Shown: positions 16,703 to 26,476, numbered from the stretch's first letter. The stretch: 40,449 nt of DNA from Bacteroidaceae bacterium (GCA_017467885.1 JAFUKC010000003.1:1-40449), one strand, 5' to 3'. A program made the numbers and translations. Notes: generated by a model not told the origin, from the letters alone.

Positions 16703-16733
16703 CAAATGTACGAACTTATTCTCTAATTGCAAA
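16703..16733 (-). promoter_or_regulatory. Promoter of the FAS1 lipoprotein gene
   Basis: On the minus strand TTTG (16733-16730) and TACATTTG (16710-16703) are 19 bases apart. The predicted start is near 16696. It is back to back with the perR-like promoter at 16791-16823, so one regulator could reach both. Confidence 0.78.
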
Positions 16734-16790
16734 TAAATTGGAGCGAAAAATGATTTATTTGAAAAAAAGATTAAAAAAAGTCCGAAAAAA

Positions 16791-16823
16791 TTTGGAAGAT
16801 ATAATGAAATGGTTTTATATTTG
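16791..16823 (+). promoter_or_regulatory. Promoter of the PerR-like gene
   Basis: TTTG (16791-16794) and TATATTTG (16816-16823) are 21 bases apart. The predicted start near 16830 lies inside the longer open frame, which shows that the upstream ATG at 16738 is not used. Confidence 0.75.
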
Positions 16824-16851
16824 CAATGATTTCAAAAATGAAGTACAAATG

Positions 16852-17268
16852 ATGATAAAACGAAACGAACTTAAAAACGAGTTGATTGCTGCCGGAATAC
16901 GTCCTTCTGTTCAGCGTGTGGCGATATTCGAGTATGTTCGGAAAAGTAAAGCGCATCCTACTGCCGAGGTGGTTCATGCTGCTTTGCGCGATGAACTTGG
17001 TTCACTTTCGTTGACAACTGTGTACAATACTTTGAAGCTGTTTGTCGATGCCGGGCTGATACTGATGCTTAATATCGATGATACATTCAGATGCTTCGAT
17101 GGGAATATTGCAACGCATGCCCATCTGAAATGTGAAGAGTGCGGAAAGATATACGATTTTCAGATAGATGCCGATTGCCTTCGAGCTATAAAAGGAATCG
17201 AAAACTATAAAATCACAGATATGCAGATTTATTTGAAAGGAATTTGCCCTGCATGTAAAAACAACTAA
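16852..17268 (+). CDS. Fur-family regulator, probably PerR (peroxide sensor)
   Basis: From the ATG at 16852 (16849 is equally possible) the protein has 138 residues, normal for Fur/PerR; the 37 extra upstream codons lie across the promoter. The winged helix is 'GIRPSVQRVAIFEYVRKSKA' plus 'LSLTTVYNTLKLFVDAGLI'. The dimerisation domain has 'THAHLKCEECGKIYDF' and a second CxxC in 'GICPACKNN', giving the four-Cys structural zinc site. His-rich residues provide the regulatory metal site. Its place directly before reverse rubrerythrin, 40-odd bases away without a terminator, points to PerR-type control of peroxide defence rather than iron uptake. Fur itself or a zinc sensor cannot be excluded. Confidence 0.88.
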   Translation: MIKRNELKNELIAAGIRPSVQRVAIFEYVRKSKAHPTAEVVHAALRDELGSLSLTTVYNTLKLFVDAGLILMLNIDDTFRCFDGNIATHAHLKCEECGKIYDFQIDADCLRAIKGIENYKITDMQIYLKGICPACKNN

Positions 17269-17314
17269 GAAAGAGAGAAATTAAGGCTTAATAACAATTT
17301 AAAATTAAATGATT

Positions 17315-17863
17315 ATGAAAAGATTTATTTGTTCAGTATGTGGTTATATTCACGAAGGTGACAGTGCTCCCGAAAGATGTCCTATGTGTAAAGTTCCTTC
17401 GGACAGATTCAACGAGTTGGTAGAGAATGGAAAACTCGAGTTTGTACAAGAACATGTAGTAGGCGTTGCCAAAGGTTGCGACGACGAGATGATTAAGGAT
17501 TTGAACGACCACTTCATGGGCGAGTGTACCGAGGTTGGAATGTATTTGGCGATGAGCCGTCAGGCCGATCGTGAAGGTTATCCCGAAATTGCAGAGGCTT
17601 TCAAACGCTATGCATGGGAAGAGGCCGAGCATGCAGCGAAATTTGCCGAGTTGTTAGGTGATGTTGTTTGGGATACAAAAACCAATCTCGACAAGAGAAT
17701 GAATGCCGAGTCGGGTGCTTGTGCCGATAAGTTCAGAATTGCAAAGCGTGCGAAAGAGTTGAATCTCGATGCCATCCATGATACCGTACATGAAATGGCT
17801 AAAGATGAAGCGCGTCATGGTAAGGGCTTCGAAGGATTGTACCACAGATATTTCGGTAAGTAA
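17315..17863 (+). CDS. Reverse rubrerythrin (N-terminal rubredoxin domain, peroxidase)
   Basis: 182 residues from the second ATG (17315; 17309 is an alternative). An N-terminal rubredoxin-like iron centre, [10 protein letters not shown] plus [11 protein letters not shown], precedes a four-helix ferritin-like diiron domain with '[20 protein letters not shown]', '[17 protein letters not shown]' and '[19 protein letters not shown]'. Classical rubrerythrin has the rubredoxin domain at the C-terminus, so this is the 'reverse' type. It reduces hydrogen peroxide to water in the cytoplasm of anaerobes, taking electrons from a rubredoxin or NADH-dependent reductase. It follows the PerR-like gene and is likely controlled by it. 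Confidence 0.93.
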   Translation: MKRFICSVCGYIHEGDSAPERCPMCKVPSDRFNELVENGKLEFVQEHVVGVAKGCDDEMIKDLNDHFMGECTEVGMYLAMSRQADREGYPEIAEAFKRYAWEEAEHAAKFAELLGDVVWDTKTNLDKRMNAESGACADKFRIAKRAKELNLDAIHDTVHEMAKDEARHGKGFEGLYHRYFGK

Positions 17864-17884
17864 TAATATTGTTTTGAAAGGTTG

Positions 17885-17926
17885 GGCGAGCGGCTGTGAT
17901 AGTCGCTCGCCTTGTGTTTTTGTCAA
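17885..17926 (+). terminator. Terminator after reverse rubrerythrin
   Basis: GGCGAGCG (17885-17892) pairs with CGCTCGCC (17904-17911), extended inward by a G:T and two further pairs, and is followed by the T-rich TTGTGTTTTTGT. It separates this operon from the convergent DUF486 gene. Confidence 0.8.
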
Positions 17927-17927
17927 A

Positions 17928-18302
17928 TTATTTCATGAAAACAAAATATACCGCCAATGCCAAAAAGATAAATGCTGCAATGTGGTTCCAATGCAAAGCT
18001 TCGCCTTTGAAAAAGACAGAAACAATAACACCAAAAACAATACACGAAATAACCTCTTGAATAACTTTAAGCTGTACCAACGAGAACGGGCCGCCGTTTA
18101 TCTCGGAGCCGATTCTGTTTGCAGGAATCAGAAAAGAGTATTCCAATAATGCAACACACCAACTCAACAGAATGATGAATATAAGCGGTGTGCTTGAACT
18201 TATCAATTTCATCTCTTGCAACTTAAGGTTGCCATACCACGCAAGTGTCATGAATGTGTTTGAGATGATAAGGAACGATAGTGTGAGAACTATTTTACTC
18301 AT
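17928..18302 (-). CDS. DMT-superfamily small membrane protein, DUF486
   Basis: 124 residues with four predicted membrane helices: 'IVLTLSFLIISNTFMTLAW', 'STPLIFIILLSWCVALLEYS', 'QLKVIQEVISCIVFGVIVSV' and 'HIAAFIFLALAVYFVF'. 'ANRIGSEINGGPFSLVQLKVIQE' is the hallmark loop of DUF486 (PF04342), a small relative of drug/metabolite transporters. It sits in the inner membrane; the substrate is unknown. It lies 84 bases downstream of the TtcA-like gene on the same strand and may share its transcript. Confidence 0.85.
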   Translation of the reverse strand: MSKIVLTLSFLIISNTFMTLAWYGNLKLQEMKLISSSTPLIFIILLSWCVALLEYSFLIPANRIGSEINGGPFSLVQLKVIQEVISCIVFGVIVSVFFKGEALHWNHIAAFIFLALAVYFVFMK

Positions 18303-18386
18303 ATTGTTAAGAGTTTTTTAAATTTCTAAATGATTTCTTATATTGAAAGATATTGTTTCGCTTGGTGATATAAATCTAAACTGTTT

Positions 18387-19133
18387 CTAACTGTTTTTGT
18401 TGCTTGCCGGTGGTGGCAACAGTTCGTATTGAATATTGCTCATGCTGCCCCACAGGTTATACCTTGCTTCTGGGTTCAACTTCTCGAGATGCTTTAATAA
18501 CTCCTTCATTGTATTTCGGTTCGATGCATTCTCGTATGGGCAGTTCTTCTTTTGTGGCGGATAGCATCTGCTGCGTGCAAACTCCTCAAGGTCACTTTCG
18601 TTCACAAGGCACAACGGACGTATTACAGCTATGGGAAATTTGCGCATCTGCATAATGGGAGCCATTGCGCTGAAAGCTCCTTGAAAAGTAATGTTCATAA
18701 GCATGGTTTCGAGAAAATCGTCCATATTGTGCCCAAGTGCAATTTTGTTGCATCCGTTTTCTTGTGCAATGGTGAACAGCATTTTACGTCGGTTCCACGA
18801 ACAGAGGAAACATGGCGATTTTCGAGTATCGGTGCTTGCGTCGAACGATGTTGTCGATGTTATCAGTTCCACGCCGCACTCCTTACAGAATTTTTGAAGA
18901 AAATTCATATCGGCTTTGTAAGGAATATTCTCCATCCCGATGTGTGCCGCTATAACCGATATGCTTGGTTTGTGTATTCGGCTGCGCATGGCAAGAAAAT
19001 GGAGCAGTGCCAGCGAATCTTTTCCTCCCGATAGCCCTACGAGTATTTTATCGCCGTCTTGCAGTAAGGAATAATCCTTACATGCCTTGCCCATTTTTGT
19101 GCGGATACGTTTGTGTAATGAATCTTCTTTCAT
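18387..19133 (-). CDS. TtcA-like tRNA thiolation protein (PP-loop ATPase)
   Basis: 248 residues. The N-terminal PP-loop 'VGLSGGKDSLALLHFLA' binds ATP. A CxxC pair in 'SPCFLCSWNRRKMLF' and a third Cys in 'KKNCPYEN' match the three cysteines that hold the [4Fe-4S] cluster in TtcA. 'ALGHNMDDFLETMLMN' is the family's conserved stretch. TtcA makes 2-thiocytidine at position 32 of certain tRNAs. This shorter Bacteroidetes form is assigned by family resemblance, and its exact tRNA target is not proven. A -7-like TAACTTCG box lies at 19164-19157 upstream. Confidence 0.88.
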   Translation of the reverse strand: MKEDSLHKRIRTKMGKACKDYSLLQDGDKILVGLSGGKDSLALLHFLAMRSRIHKPSISVIAAHIGMENIPYKADMNFLQKFCKECGVELITSTTSFDASTDTRKSPCFLCSWNRRKMLFTIAQENGCNKIALGHNMDDFLETMLMNITFQGAFSAMAPIMQMRKFPIAVIRPLCLVNESDLEEFARSRCYPPQKKNCPYENASNRNTMKELLKHLEKLNPEARYNLWGSMSNIQYELLPPPASNKNS

Positions 19134-19474
19134 TGCTTGAATTGAATTTCCGCCGCGAAGTTACATAAAGTGCGACAATTATGACGAAATATTCAAGAAA
19201 TAATCTTGGCACACTTTTTGTTATTTAGTCGGTGCTTCTTGGTGTCATATTACTGTTTTAGAGCTTTGGCTTTATCATAAAACTTTGTGATGGCAAGCTG
19301 CGCTCCATTAGGGAAATGAATCTTCTGTCGTGGCAAGCAACGCATATTTCGCGTTGCCGCTGTGAAAAATCAAAGTAAACTTTGTTTTTTCGCTCGTTTG
19401 TCACTATCTTCGCGGTAATTTTGCGGGCAAATATTTTGTTTGCTTGCTTGGAAAAGTAAATAAAAATAAAAAAT
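19134..19474. other. 341-base intergenic region before secA
   Basis: No coding potential is supported here. Visible elements: a leftward -7-like box for the TtcA-like gene (19157-19164), a hairpin GCAACGC/GCGTTGC (19337-19343 with 19351-19357), and a TAATTTTG box (19416-19423) as the probable secA -7 element. The nearest TTTG (19397-19400) is only 15 bases before that box, shorter than usual. The segment at 19267-19292 weakly resembles the 47-base repeat found at 26477 and 39984. Confidence 0.6.
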
Positions 19475-22400
19475 ATGGGATTTAACGAATTTATAAGTAA
19501 GCTGTTCGGCAATAAGGCAAGTAGAGATATGCGCGAAATAAAACCTTGGGTAGACAAGATTACTGCTGTCTATCCGCAGATTTCGGCATTGAGCAATGAC
19601 GAACTGCGTGCACGTTCATCAGCATTGAAAGAGACTATTCAGGGTCGTGTGGCTGATGAAAGAAAGAAAATAGCGGAACTGAAGGCAAGCATCGAGGATA
19701 CAGAGCTTGAGAAGCGTGAGGAGGTTTTCAACCGGATAGACAGATTGGAGAAAGAGGTTCTCGAAAAATTGGACAAGGCTTTGGATGAGGCTTTGCCCGA
19801 AGCGTTTGCCATCGTTAAAGATACGGCACGGCGCTTTACCGAGAATGAAACAATAGAGGTCTGCGCAACAGAATTCGACCGTTCGTTGGCTGCAAAATTC
19901 GATTTTGTAAGTATCGAAGGCGATAAGGCTGTATATCGTAATCATTGGACTGCCGGCGGAAACGAAATGACATGGAATATGGTACACTACGATGTACAGT
20001 TGTTCGGTGGTGTTGTTTTGCATAAGGGCAAGATTGCCGAGATGGCCACAGGTGAAGGAAAGACGCTTGTAGCCACACTTCCTGTATTCCTCAATGCGCT
20101 TACCGGTAATGGTGTACATGTCGTTACGGTAAATGACTATCTTGCAAAGCGTGACTCGGAGTGGATGGGGCCGCTTTATATGTTCCATGGTCTCAGTGTC
20201 GATTGTATCGACAAACATCAGCCTAATTCCGATGCTCGTCGCAATGCATATTTGGCCGATATCACATTCGGTACAAATAACGAATTTGGTTTCGACTACT
20301 TGCGTGACAATATGGCAAGCCAGCCCGATGACCTTGTACAGCGTATCCATAATTATGCTATTGTGGACGAGGTCGATTCGGTACTTATCGATGATGCGCG
20401 TACACCGTTAATCATTGCAGGTCCTGTTCCCCGTCAGGCCGACCAGATGTTCGAAGAGTACCGTCCTTTGGTAGAACGTCTTGTTGAGGCACAGAAACGT
20501 TTGGCAACCGAATATCTTGCCGAAGCGCGTAAAAAAATCTTCTCCGACAACAAAGACGAGGTTGCCGAAGGTTATATTTCACTTTTCCGCAGCCACAAGG
20601 CATTGCCTAAAAACAAGCCGTTGATAAAACTGTTGAGCGAACCCGGTGTGAAGGCCGGAATGCTTAAGACAGAGGAGTATTATATCGAGCAGAACAACAA
20701 GCGTATGCCCGAGGCTGTAGAGCCACTCTATTTTGTTATCGATGAGAAACAGAACAGTGTCGACCTTACAGATAAAGGTATTGAACTTATTACAGGGAAC
20801 GCTCAGGATCAATCGTTGTTTGTGCTTCCCGATATTGCTACGGAGATGTCCGAACTTGAAAACGATGCTACATTGAGCGATGAGGAGAAAGTTGCGAAGA
20901 AGGACGAACTGCTTACGAACTACTCAATAAAATCGGAACGTATACACACCATCAACCAATTGCTTAAGGCATATACGATGTTCGACCGTGATGTCGAGTA
21001 TGTGGTAAGCGAGGATGGGCAGATTAAAATTGTTGACGAACAGACTGGCCGTATAATGGAGGGACGTCGTTATTCCGACGGTCTGCATCAGGCTATCGAG
21101 GCCAAAGAGCGTGTGAAGGTGGAAGCTGCATCGCAAACTTTTGCAACCATTACATTGCAGAACTACTTCCGTATGTATCATAAACTTGCCGGAATGACCG
21201 GTACTGCCGAGACCGAGGCCGGCGAGTTTTGGGATATCTATAAGTTGGATGTTGTGGTTATACCCACAAATCGTCCGATTGCCCGTAACGATATGAACGA
21301 CCGCATATATAAAACGAAACGTGAAAAATATAAAGCGGTTATAGAAGAAATTGAGATGCTTGTAGGGCAGGGGCGCCCGGTGCTTGTGGGTACTACATCG
21401 GTAGAGATATCAGAGATGCTCAGTCGTATGCTTACCATGCGCAAGATCAAACATAATGTATTGAATGCGAAGCTGCACCAGAAAGAGGCCGACATTGTGG
21501 CAAAAGCCGGATTGTCGGGTACTGTAACCATTGCGACAAATATGGCAGGTCGTGGTACCGATATTAAATTGAGCAAAGAGGTGCGCGATGCCGGTGGTCT
21601 TGCCATCATCGGTACCGAACGTCACGAATCGCGTCGTGTAGACAGACAGTTGCGCGGACGTGCAGGACGTCAGGGCGACCCGGGTTCTTCTGTATTCTTT
21701 GTCTCTTTGGAAGACAATCTTATGCGTCTGTTCGGCTCGGAGCGTATATCTAAAATTTTGGATAACAAATATGTTGGTTTCCAGGATGGCGATATGATAG
21801 AACATCCAATGATATCAAAATCTATTGAACGTGCACAAAAGAAGGTTGAAGAGAATAACTTCGGTATTCGTAAACGACTGCTCGAATATGATGATGTAAT
21901 GAACAAGCAACGTACCGTGATATATACCCAACGCAAGCATGCGCTCATTGGTGAACGTATCGGGATGGATATTGTAAACATGATTTGGGACCGTTGCTAC
22001 ACTATTTTAGAGAACAATGCATACGAGGATGCGAAGCTCGAATTCCTGCGTGTGCTTGCAACCGAGTTGCCGATAGAGAGCAAGGAGGTATATGATAAAA
22101 TGGATATAGACGACAAGGCCGAGAAGTGTTTCGAGGTTGTTATGGATAACTTCAAACGCAAAAACGAACGTATGGCGCAAGTTGCAATGCCCTATATTGA
22201 ATATATATATAAGGAGAACGAGGCCATGCGAGACAAATCGATTCTTGTACCTATTACAGATGGTCGTCATGTCTATCAGATTCCTGTAAATATTACAGCT
22301 GCACACGATAGCAACTGCAAAGAAGTTATCAAATGTTTCGAAAAAGCGATACTTCTGCACACTATCGACAATGCATGGAAAGAGAATCTTCGCGACCTTG

Positions 22401-22786
22401 ACGAGCTTAAACACTCGGTGCAAAATGCAAGCTATGAACAGAAAGATCCGTTGCTCATATTTAAATTAGAGTCGGTTACACTTTTTGATAAGATGGTAGA
22501 TAAAATAAACGATCAAACAATTTCGGTACTCATGCGCGGCCAGATACCCGTACAGGAACCGACGAATGTGCGAGTTGCTCCCGAGCCCTCGAAGACACGT
22601 CAGGCACCCCGATATAACGAGACGAAGGCCGATTTGAATGATCCAAACCAGCAGGCTGCTGCACAACATGATACACGCAGTGTGCGTCGTGAACCTATCC
22701 GCGTAGAGAAGAGCGTAGGCCGAAACGACCCATGTCCTTGCGGTAGCGGAAAGAAATATAAGAATTGCCACGGTAAGAATCTATAA
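19475..22786 (+). CDS. secA: Preprotein translocase ATPase SecA
   Basis: 1103 residues, longer than E. coli SecA (901) as is usual in Bacteroidetes, with extra sequence around residues 40-120 and 330-450. The DEAD motor carries Walker A '[14 protein letters not shown]' and '[17 protein letters not shown]'; the second motor half carries '[12 protein letters not shown]' and '[15 protein letters not shown]'. The C-terminus has the zinc-binding tail [20 protein letters not shown], which contacts SecB and lipids. SecA drives unfolded preproteins through SecYEG, an essential step for all the lipoproteins and channel proteins encoded nearby. The start follows an A-rich leader with no Shine-Dalgarno sequence. 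An acidic unknown gene starts 12 bases after the stop. Confidence 0.98.
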   Translation: MGFNEFISKLFGNKASRDMREIKPWVDKITAVYPQISALSNDELRARSSALKETIQGRVADERKKIAELKASIEDTELEKREEVFNRIDRLEKEVLEKLDKALDEALPEAFAIVKDTARRFTENETIEVCATEFDRSLAAKFDFVSIEGDKAVYRNHWTAGGNEMTWNMVHYDVQLFGGVVLHKGKIAEMATGEGKTLVATLPVFLNALTGNGVHVVTVNDYLAKRDSEWMGPLYMFHGLSVDCIDKHQPNSDARRNAYLADITFGTNNEFGFDYLRDNMASQPDDLVQRIHNYAIVDEVDSVLIDDARTPLIIAGPVPRQADQMFEEYRPLVERLVEAQKRLATEYLAEARKKIFSDNKDEVAEGYISLFRSHKALPKNKPLIKLLSEPGVKAGMLKTEEYYIEQNNKRMPEAVEPLYFVIDEKQNSVDLTDKGIELITGNAQDQSLFVLPDIATEMSELENDATLSDEEKVAKKDELLTNYSIKSERIHTINQLLKAYTMFDRDVEYVVSEDGQIKIVDEQTGRIMEGRRYSDGLHQAIEAKERVKVEAASQTFATITLQNYFRMYHKLAGMTGTAETEAGEFWDIYKLDVVVIPTNRPIARNDMNDRIYKTKREKYKAVIEEIEMLVGQGRPVLVGTTSVEISEMLSRMLTMRKIKHNVLNAKLHQKEADIVAKAGLSGTVTIATNMAGRGTDIKLSKEVRDAGGLAIIGTERHESRRVDRQLRGRAGRQGDPGSSVFFVSLEDNLMRLFGSERISKILDNKYVGFQDGDMIEHPMISKSIERAQKKVEENNFGIRKRLLEYDDVMNKQRTVIYTQRKHALIGERIGMDIVNMIWDRCYTILENNAYEDAKLEFLRVLATELPIESKEVYDKMDIDDKAEKCFEVVMDNFKRKNERMAQVAMPYIEYIYKENEAMRDKSILVPITDGRHVYQIPVNITAAHDSNCKEVIKCFEKAILLHTIDNAWKENLRDLDELKHSVQNASYEQKDPLLIFKLESVTLFDKMVDKINDQTISVLMRGQIPVQEPTNVRVAPEPSKTRQAPRYNETKADLNDPNQQAAAQHDTRSVRREPIRVEKSVGRNDPCPCGSGKKYKNCHGKNL

Positions 22787-22798
22787 AAACAGTCTCTT

Positions 22799-23239
22799 AT
22801 GTTAAGTACAAAATCTCAATCAGCACTGAAGGAGGCCATTGTTGAAATGACAAAACGTTTCACAACAGCCGATACAACCACTGTAACCGATTTTCATTTT
22901 CATGTAAACGGCGAAACAGGTATGTTGACCATCTACGATGATGACGATACCGAATTGTTGTTGCTACACATCGATGAGTGGGATAATGCCGATAATAAGC
23001 AGCCCGATGATGTTATAGAGGCGGATATTCGTGCTGTGCTGACTGATTTGCAAAAGGAGGGTGTGCTTGACAATATGAATGTTCTTAAACCATACTCTTG
23101 TCTTCTGGTCGATGATGAAATGGAAACTATAGTCGATTTGTTATATGTCGATGATGATACGTATATTATCAATAACGATCTGCTGAAAGGATTTGACGAG
23201 GAGATGGAAGACTTCCTTAATCACTTGCTCAGCGAATGA
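22799..23239 (+). CDS. Acidic protein of unknown function downstream of secA
   Basis: 146 residues, strongly acidic, with no signal peptide or membrane segment, so cytoplasmic. I do not recognise the family. The N-terminal 40 residues look helical followed by two beta strands ('TDFHFHVNGETGMLTIYDDD'). The middle has 'DVIEADIRAVLTDLQKEGVL', and the end alternates strands and acidic helices ('DDTYIINNDLLKGFDEEMED'). It starts 12 bases after secA and precedes bcp by 45 bases, so co-transcription with secA is likely. A link to protein export is only a guess from position. Confidence 0.75.
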   Translation: MLSTKSQSALKEAIVEMTKRFTTADTTTVTDFHFHVNGETGMLTIYDDDDTELLLLHIDEWDNADNKQPDDVIEADIRAVLTDLQKEGVLDNMNVLKPYSCLLVDDEMETIVDLLYVDDDTYIINNDLLKGFDEEMEDFLNHLLSE

Positions 23240-23284
23240 GTTATTCGCAATAATCAGGTAGTAACGACGAATAAAGTATATTGT

Positions 23285-23731
23285 ATGCTGAAGATTGGAG
23301 ATAAAATGCCCGATTTCTCTGTTGCAAATCAAAATGGTGAGATTGTATCATCGGGCGAGTTCATAGGCAAGAAAACAGTTGTTTATTTCTACCCGAAAGA
23401 CAATACTTCGGGTTGTACTGCCGAGGCTTGCAATCTGCGCGACAACTATCGGGCTTTTGTTGATAAAGGGTATAATATTGTAGGTGTAAGTAAGGACAGT
23501 GTGGCATCACACAAGAAGTTTGCCGAGAAATATGATTTGCCATTTACTCTATTGGCCGATACCTCTACCGAGATGATTCAGGCTTTCGGCGCATGGGGGC
23601 AAAAGAAAATGTACGGTAGAGATTATATGGGCATCATGCGTTACACATATATCTTTGACGAGAATGGCATTCTTATAGATATAATAGAGAAAGTCGATAC
23701 CAAGAATCATTCGGCGCAGATACTTGGATAA
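23285..23731 (+). CDS. bcp: Thioredoxin-dependent peroxiredoxin Bcp/PrxQ
   Basis: 148 residues, the usual size. 'KTVVYFYPKDNTSGCTAEAC' contains the peroxidatic Cys and, five residues on, the resolving Cys typical of the BCP subgroup. 'NYRAFVDKGYNIVGVSKDS' and 'LADTSTEMIQAFGAWG' match the rest of the fold. It reduces peroxides in the cytoplasm using thioredoxin. It is the third gene of the secA group, with only short gaps and no clear promoter of its own. Confidence 0.95.
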   Translation: MLKIGDKMPDFSVANQNGEIVSSGEFIGKKTVVYFYPKDNTSGCTAEACNLRDNYRAFVDKGYNIVGVSKDSVASHKKFAEKYDLPFTLLADTSTEMIQAFGAWGQKKMYGRDYMGIMRYTYIFDENGILIDIIEKVDTKNHSAQILG

Positions 23732-23774
23732 GGTTCTATAAAATAGGTGGGTGGTATTGTTTGTGCGTTTGGTG

Positions 23775-24722
23775 TTAGCGTAATCTTACGATATCACCCA
23801 CTTTTAGTGTTGCATAAGTCTTGAACTGCGGGTTCATATTGTACAGTTTTTTAAGTTTAATACCATACTTCTGTGCTATTGAATGCAGGCTTTCACCATC
23901 TTTTGTGGTGTGAAAATTGTGTGGTTTAAGTGCCTTGTTGTGCTTTTTCTCGAGGTAAATGATGTCTCCGGCCTTGATAGGGTAATCTTTATACAGGTCG
24001 TTGTACTTTATCAGTTTCCTGCGCGATACACCGGTCTCTTTTGCAAGAGATTTAAAAGTGTCACCGGTATTTGCAATCACATATAGCAATTCGCTCGAAC
24101 GGTATATAGGTCGGCTTCCTGTCGCTTGTGTATAGTCTGTGTTTCTCCTTGGCAGGTCCTTTGTCGAGTAATCATCGTATTTATACAACTCGTAGCGTTC
24201 TATAAGGCTTATCAGTTTTTGCGGATAAGCAGGGTCTTCGGCATACCCGGCTTTTTTCAGTCCCTTTGCCCAACCTTTGTAATCGTCCTGTTTAAGTCTG
24301 AAGAGTGAAGAGTATCTGCTGTTCTCTGTCAAGAATTTCGAGTGATCCTCGTAGGAGCCTCTCGGATGGTCGTAAACACGAAAATAGCATTTACGTCCAT
24401 TGTCGATGGACGACGTTTTTGGCCCCCTCCAATTGCTGTTGGCCTTTATGCCGAAGTGGTTATTCGATTTTTTTGTAAGTGAACTGTTGCCTGCTCCCGA
24501 TTCCAATAATCCCTGTGCCAACGTTATACTGGCCGGTATATCATATTGTTCCATCTGTTCCACAGCCAACGGATAGTATGTGAGTATATATTTCTCGTAG
24601 GCATCTTTTGTTTTATCGGCATAACCGATGCTTGTGTGCTGTCTGCTTCCGCTGTTCTTGGATGTGCTACACGATGATAGCACAAGTGCCGCTGCTAATA
24701 TTAATAAACCTATATTTTTCAT
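23775..24722 (-). CDS. LysM-containing N-acetylglucosaminidase lipoprotein
   Basis: From the ATG at 24722 the product is 315 residues; the 57-codon upstream extension is rejected because the lipoprotein signal (MKNIGLLILAAALVLSSC, Cys18) starts here. A glucosaminidase domain (about 45-200) has the catalytic Glu in 'ITLAQGLLESGAGNSSLTKK' and 'NNHFGIKANSNWRGPK'. Two C-terminal LysM repeats follow: 'YVIANTGDTFKSLAKETGVS' and 'HTTKDGESLHSIAQKYGIKL', which bind peptidoglycan. It should cut glycan strands in the periplasm during growth or division. It is divergent from cdd. Confidence 0.92.
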   Translation of the reverse strand: MKNIGLLILAAALVLSSCSTSKNSGSRQHTSIGYADKTKDAYEKYILTYYPLAVEQMEQYDIPASITLAQGLLESGAGNSSLTKKSNNHFGIKANSNWRGPKTSSIDNGRKCYFRVYDHPRGSYEDHSKFLTENSRYSSLFRLKQDDYKGWAKGLKKAGYAEDPAYPQKLISLIERYELYKYDDYSTKDLPRRNTDYTQATGSRPIYRSSELLYVIANTGDTFKSLAKETGVSRRKLIKYNDLYKDYPIKAGDIIYLEKKHNKALKPHNFHTTKDGESLHSIAQKYGIKLKKLYNMNPQFKTYATLKVGDIVRLR

Positions 24723-24848
24723 TATCTGTTGTTTTGAGTATATAACTGTTGTTGCCGGCCGAAATGTCATAAATCCTGCCGATGTGTGTAGATAAATTAA
24801 ATTATTCACAAAATAAGTGAATAAATTGCTTTTACGCAAGTATTTATT

Positions 24849-24856
24849 TACCTTCG
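24849..24856 (+). promoter_or_regulatory. Probable -7 box of the cdd operon
   Basis: TACCTTCG at 24849-24856 fits the common TAnnTTCG variant of the Bacteroidetes -7 box, with a weak ATTG 20 bases upstream. A small stem, GATGTT/AACATC (24880-24894), lies in the leader before the ATG at 24920. Confidence 0.45.
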
Positions 24857-24919
24857 CAATGCTCTTATGCTTCATAAATGATGTTTTAAACATCTTTTAA
24901 GGTTTAAAAAACAAGGATT

Positions 24920-25402
24920 ATGAAAGAGAAAATTTTGCAGACAAATATTAAGGTCTGTTCCTACGAAGAATTTTCGGCCGAGGATAAACAGCTTGTCGAT
25001 GCAGCACGTGAGATTAATTCGAAAAGTTATGCTCCGTATTCGCGATTCAATGTTGGGGCAGCAGCACTTCTTGCAGACGGAACAGTTGTAACAGGAAATA
25101 ATCAGGAGAATGCAGCATATCCATCGGGAATATGTGCCGAGCGTACAACACTCTTTTGGGCAAACGCACAATATCCCGATAAGGCTGTGGTAGCACTTGC
25201 CATTGCCGCACGTAACGAACATGGTGAACTGCCGGTGCCGATACCGCCTTGTGGAGCCTGCAGGCAGGTTATGCTTGAAACCGAGAAGCGTTTCAATGTG
25301 CCCATGAGAATAATTCTTTTCGGGGCAAAAGAGAGTTATCTGCTGGAGGATGGTGTAAAGGCATTGCTTCCGCTATCGTTCGATTCTGCGTTTCTTGAAT
25401 AG
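24920..25402 (+). CDS. cdd: Cytidine deaminase
   Basis: 160 residues, a tetramer-type zinc enzyme that converts cytidine and deoxycytidine to uridine forms in pyrimidine salvage. 'YAPYSRFNVGAAALLADGTV' and 'NAAYPSGICAERTTLFWA' supply the first zinc Cys and the catalytic Glu. 'PIPPCGACRQVMLE' supplies the other two zinc Cys. An AAGGATT sequence precedes the ATG. The phosphatase gene starts six bases after the stop. Confidence 0.96.
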   Translation: MKEKILQTNIKVCSYEEFSAEDKQLVDAAREINSKSYAPYSRFNVGAAALLADGTVVTGNNQENAAYPSGICAERTTLFWANAQYPDKAVVALAIAARNEHGELPVPIPPCGACRQVMLETEKRFNVPMRIILFGAKESYLLEDGVKALLPLSFDSAFLE

Positions 25403-25408
25403 AGGACT

Positions 25409-25876
25409 ATGCAAAAGATAATGTTTGTTTGTCATGGCAATATCTGCCGTTCGCCGATGGCCGAGTTTATTATGAAAGATTTGTTGTCGAAAGCAGATGT
25501 AACCGATGTGTATGTGGAGTCTTCGGCAACAAGCAGCGAGGAGATAGGCAACAGGGTATATCCGCCTGCTGCATCGCAACTCTCTTTGCATGGTATTGTG
25601 TGTGCCGGAAAGCGTGCACGTCGTTTCACTATGGACGATTACAATACCTTCGATATGATTGTGGTGATGGAGGAGTATAATATACGTAATCTTATGCGGA
25701 TAATTGGTTGCGATTGCGAGGGTAAGGTGTGGAAGTTGCTCGATTTTCTTTCCGATACCCCGGCACGTGGCATGGGCGAGGATATCTCCGACCCTTGGTA
25801 TCACGATAATTTTGAAAAGACTTACAACGAGATTCTTGCAGGATGCAAAGGACTGATGCAATATTTGGCCTGTTAG
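25409..25876 (+). CDS. Low-molecular-weight protein-tyrosine phosphatase
   Basis: 155 residues. The P-loop signature CX5R is at the N-terminus: '[15 protein letters not shown]', and the acid loop '[15 protein letters not shown]' provides the general-acid Asp. It removes phosphate from tyrosine in cytoplasmic proteins; in Bacteroidetes such enzymes often act on capsule-synthesis kinases, but no such genes are here. An AGAGGA site precedes the start. It sits between cdd and ruvC in a tight operon. Confidence 0.93.
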   Translation: MQKIMFVCHGNICRSPMAEFIMKDLLSKADVTDVYVESSATSSEEIGNRVYPPAASQLSLHGIVCAGKRARRFTMDDYNTFDMIVVMEEYNIRNLMRIIGCDCEGKVWKLLDFLSDTPARGMGEDISDPWYHDNFEKTYNEILAGCKGLMQYLAC

Positions 25877-25898
25877 AATCTGTTTAAACCTCTCTTCT

Positions 25899-26474
25899 AT
25901 GCAGAATATTTCAACTCCCAAGGACGATAGAGTGATAATGGGCATCGACCCGGGAACCAATATAATGGGATATGCCTTTATAGGGGTGAATGGTAATCGG
26001 GCCCGTCTTATTGCCATGGGTGTAATAGACCTGCGTAAGTGTCACGACTCTTATATGAAACTTGGTGAGATTTTCACTCGTGTTCAAGGGCTCATTAGAT
26101 CGTTTCTGCCCGATGAACTTGCTATAGAGGCTCCTTTTTTCGGTAAAAACGTACAAAGTATGCTTAAGTTGGGGCGTGCGCAGGGCGTTGCTATTGCAGC
26201 AGCCATAAGTCGTGATGTTCCTATACACGAATATGCTCCTCTCAAAATAAAAATGGCAATTACAGGCAATGGTTCTGCATCTAAAGAACAGGTAGCAGAT
26301 ATGTTGCGACGTATGCTTAACATATCAAATAGTGAGATGCCGCATTTTATGGATGCAACCGATGCTTTGGGAGCTGCATTCTGTCATTTCTTGCAACGAA
26401 ATACTCCTTTGCAGGAAAAGAAATATTCCTCTTGGGCCGATTTTGTGAATAAAAATCCCGGCAAAGTCAAGTGA
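25899..26474 (+). CDS. ruvC: Holliday junction resolvase RuvC
   Basis: 191 residues. The four acidic catalytic positions are seen in '[17 protein letters not shown]', '[20 protein letters not shown]' and '[15 protein letters not shown]'. RuvC cuts four-way DNA junctions pulled by RuvAB during recombination repair. It ends a three-gene run after cdd and the phosphatase gene (22-base gap). No ruvA or ruvB is in the window. Confidence 0.95.
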   Translation: MQNISTPKDDRVIMGIDPGTNIMGYAFIGVNGNRARLIAMGVIDLRKCHDSYMKLGEIFTRVQGLIRSFLPDELAIEAPFFGKNVQSMLKLGRAQGVAIAAAISRDVPIHEYAPLKIKMAITGNGSASKEQVADMLRRMLNISNSEMPHFMDATDALGAAFCHFLQRNTPLQEKKYSSWADFVNKNPGKVK

Positions 26475-26476
26475 AG

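Noticed and set aside
16738-16848. Upstream extension of the PerR-like gene from the ATG at 16738
   Set aside because: The extension covers the promoter (16791-16823), and the extra 37 residues are not part of the Fur family.
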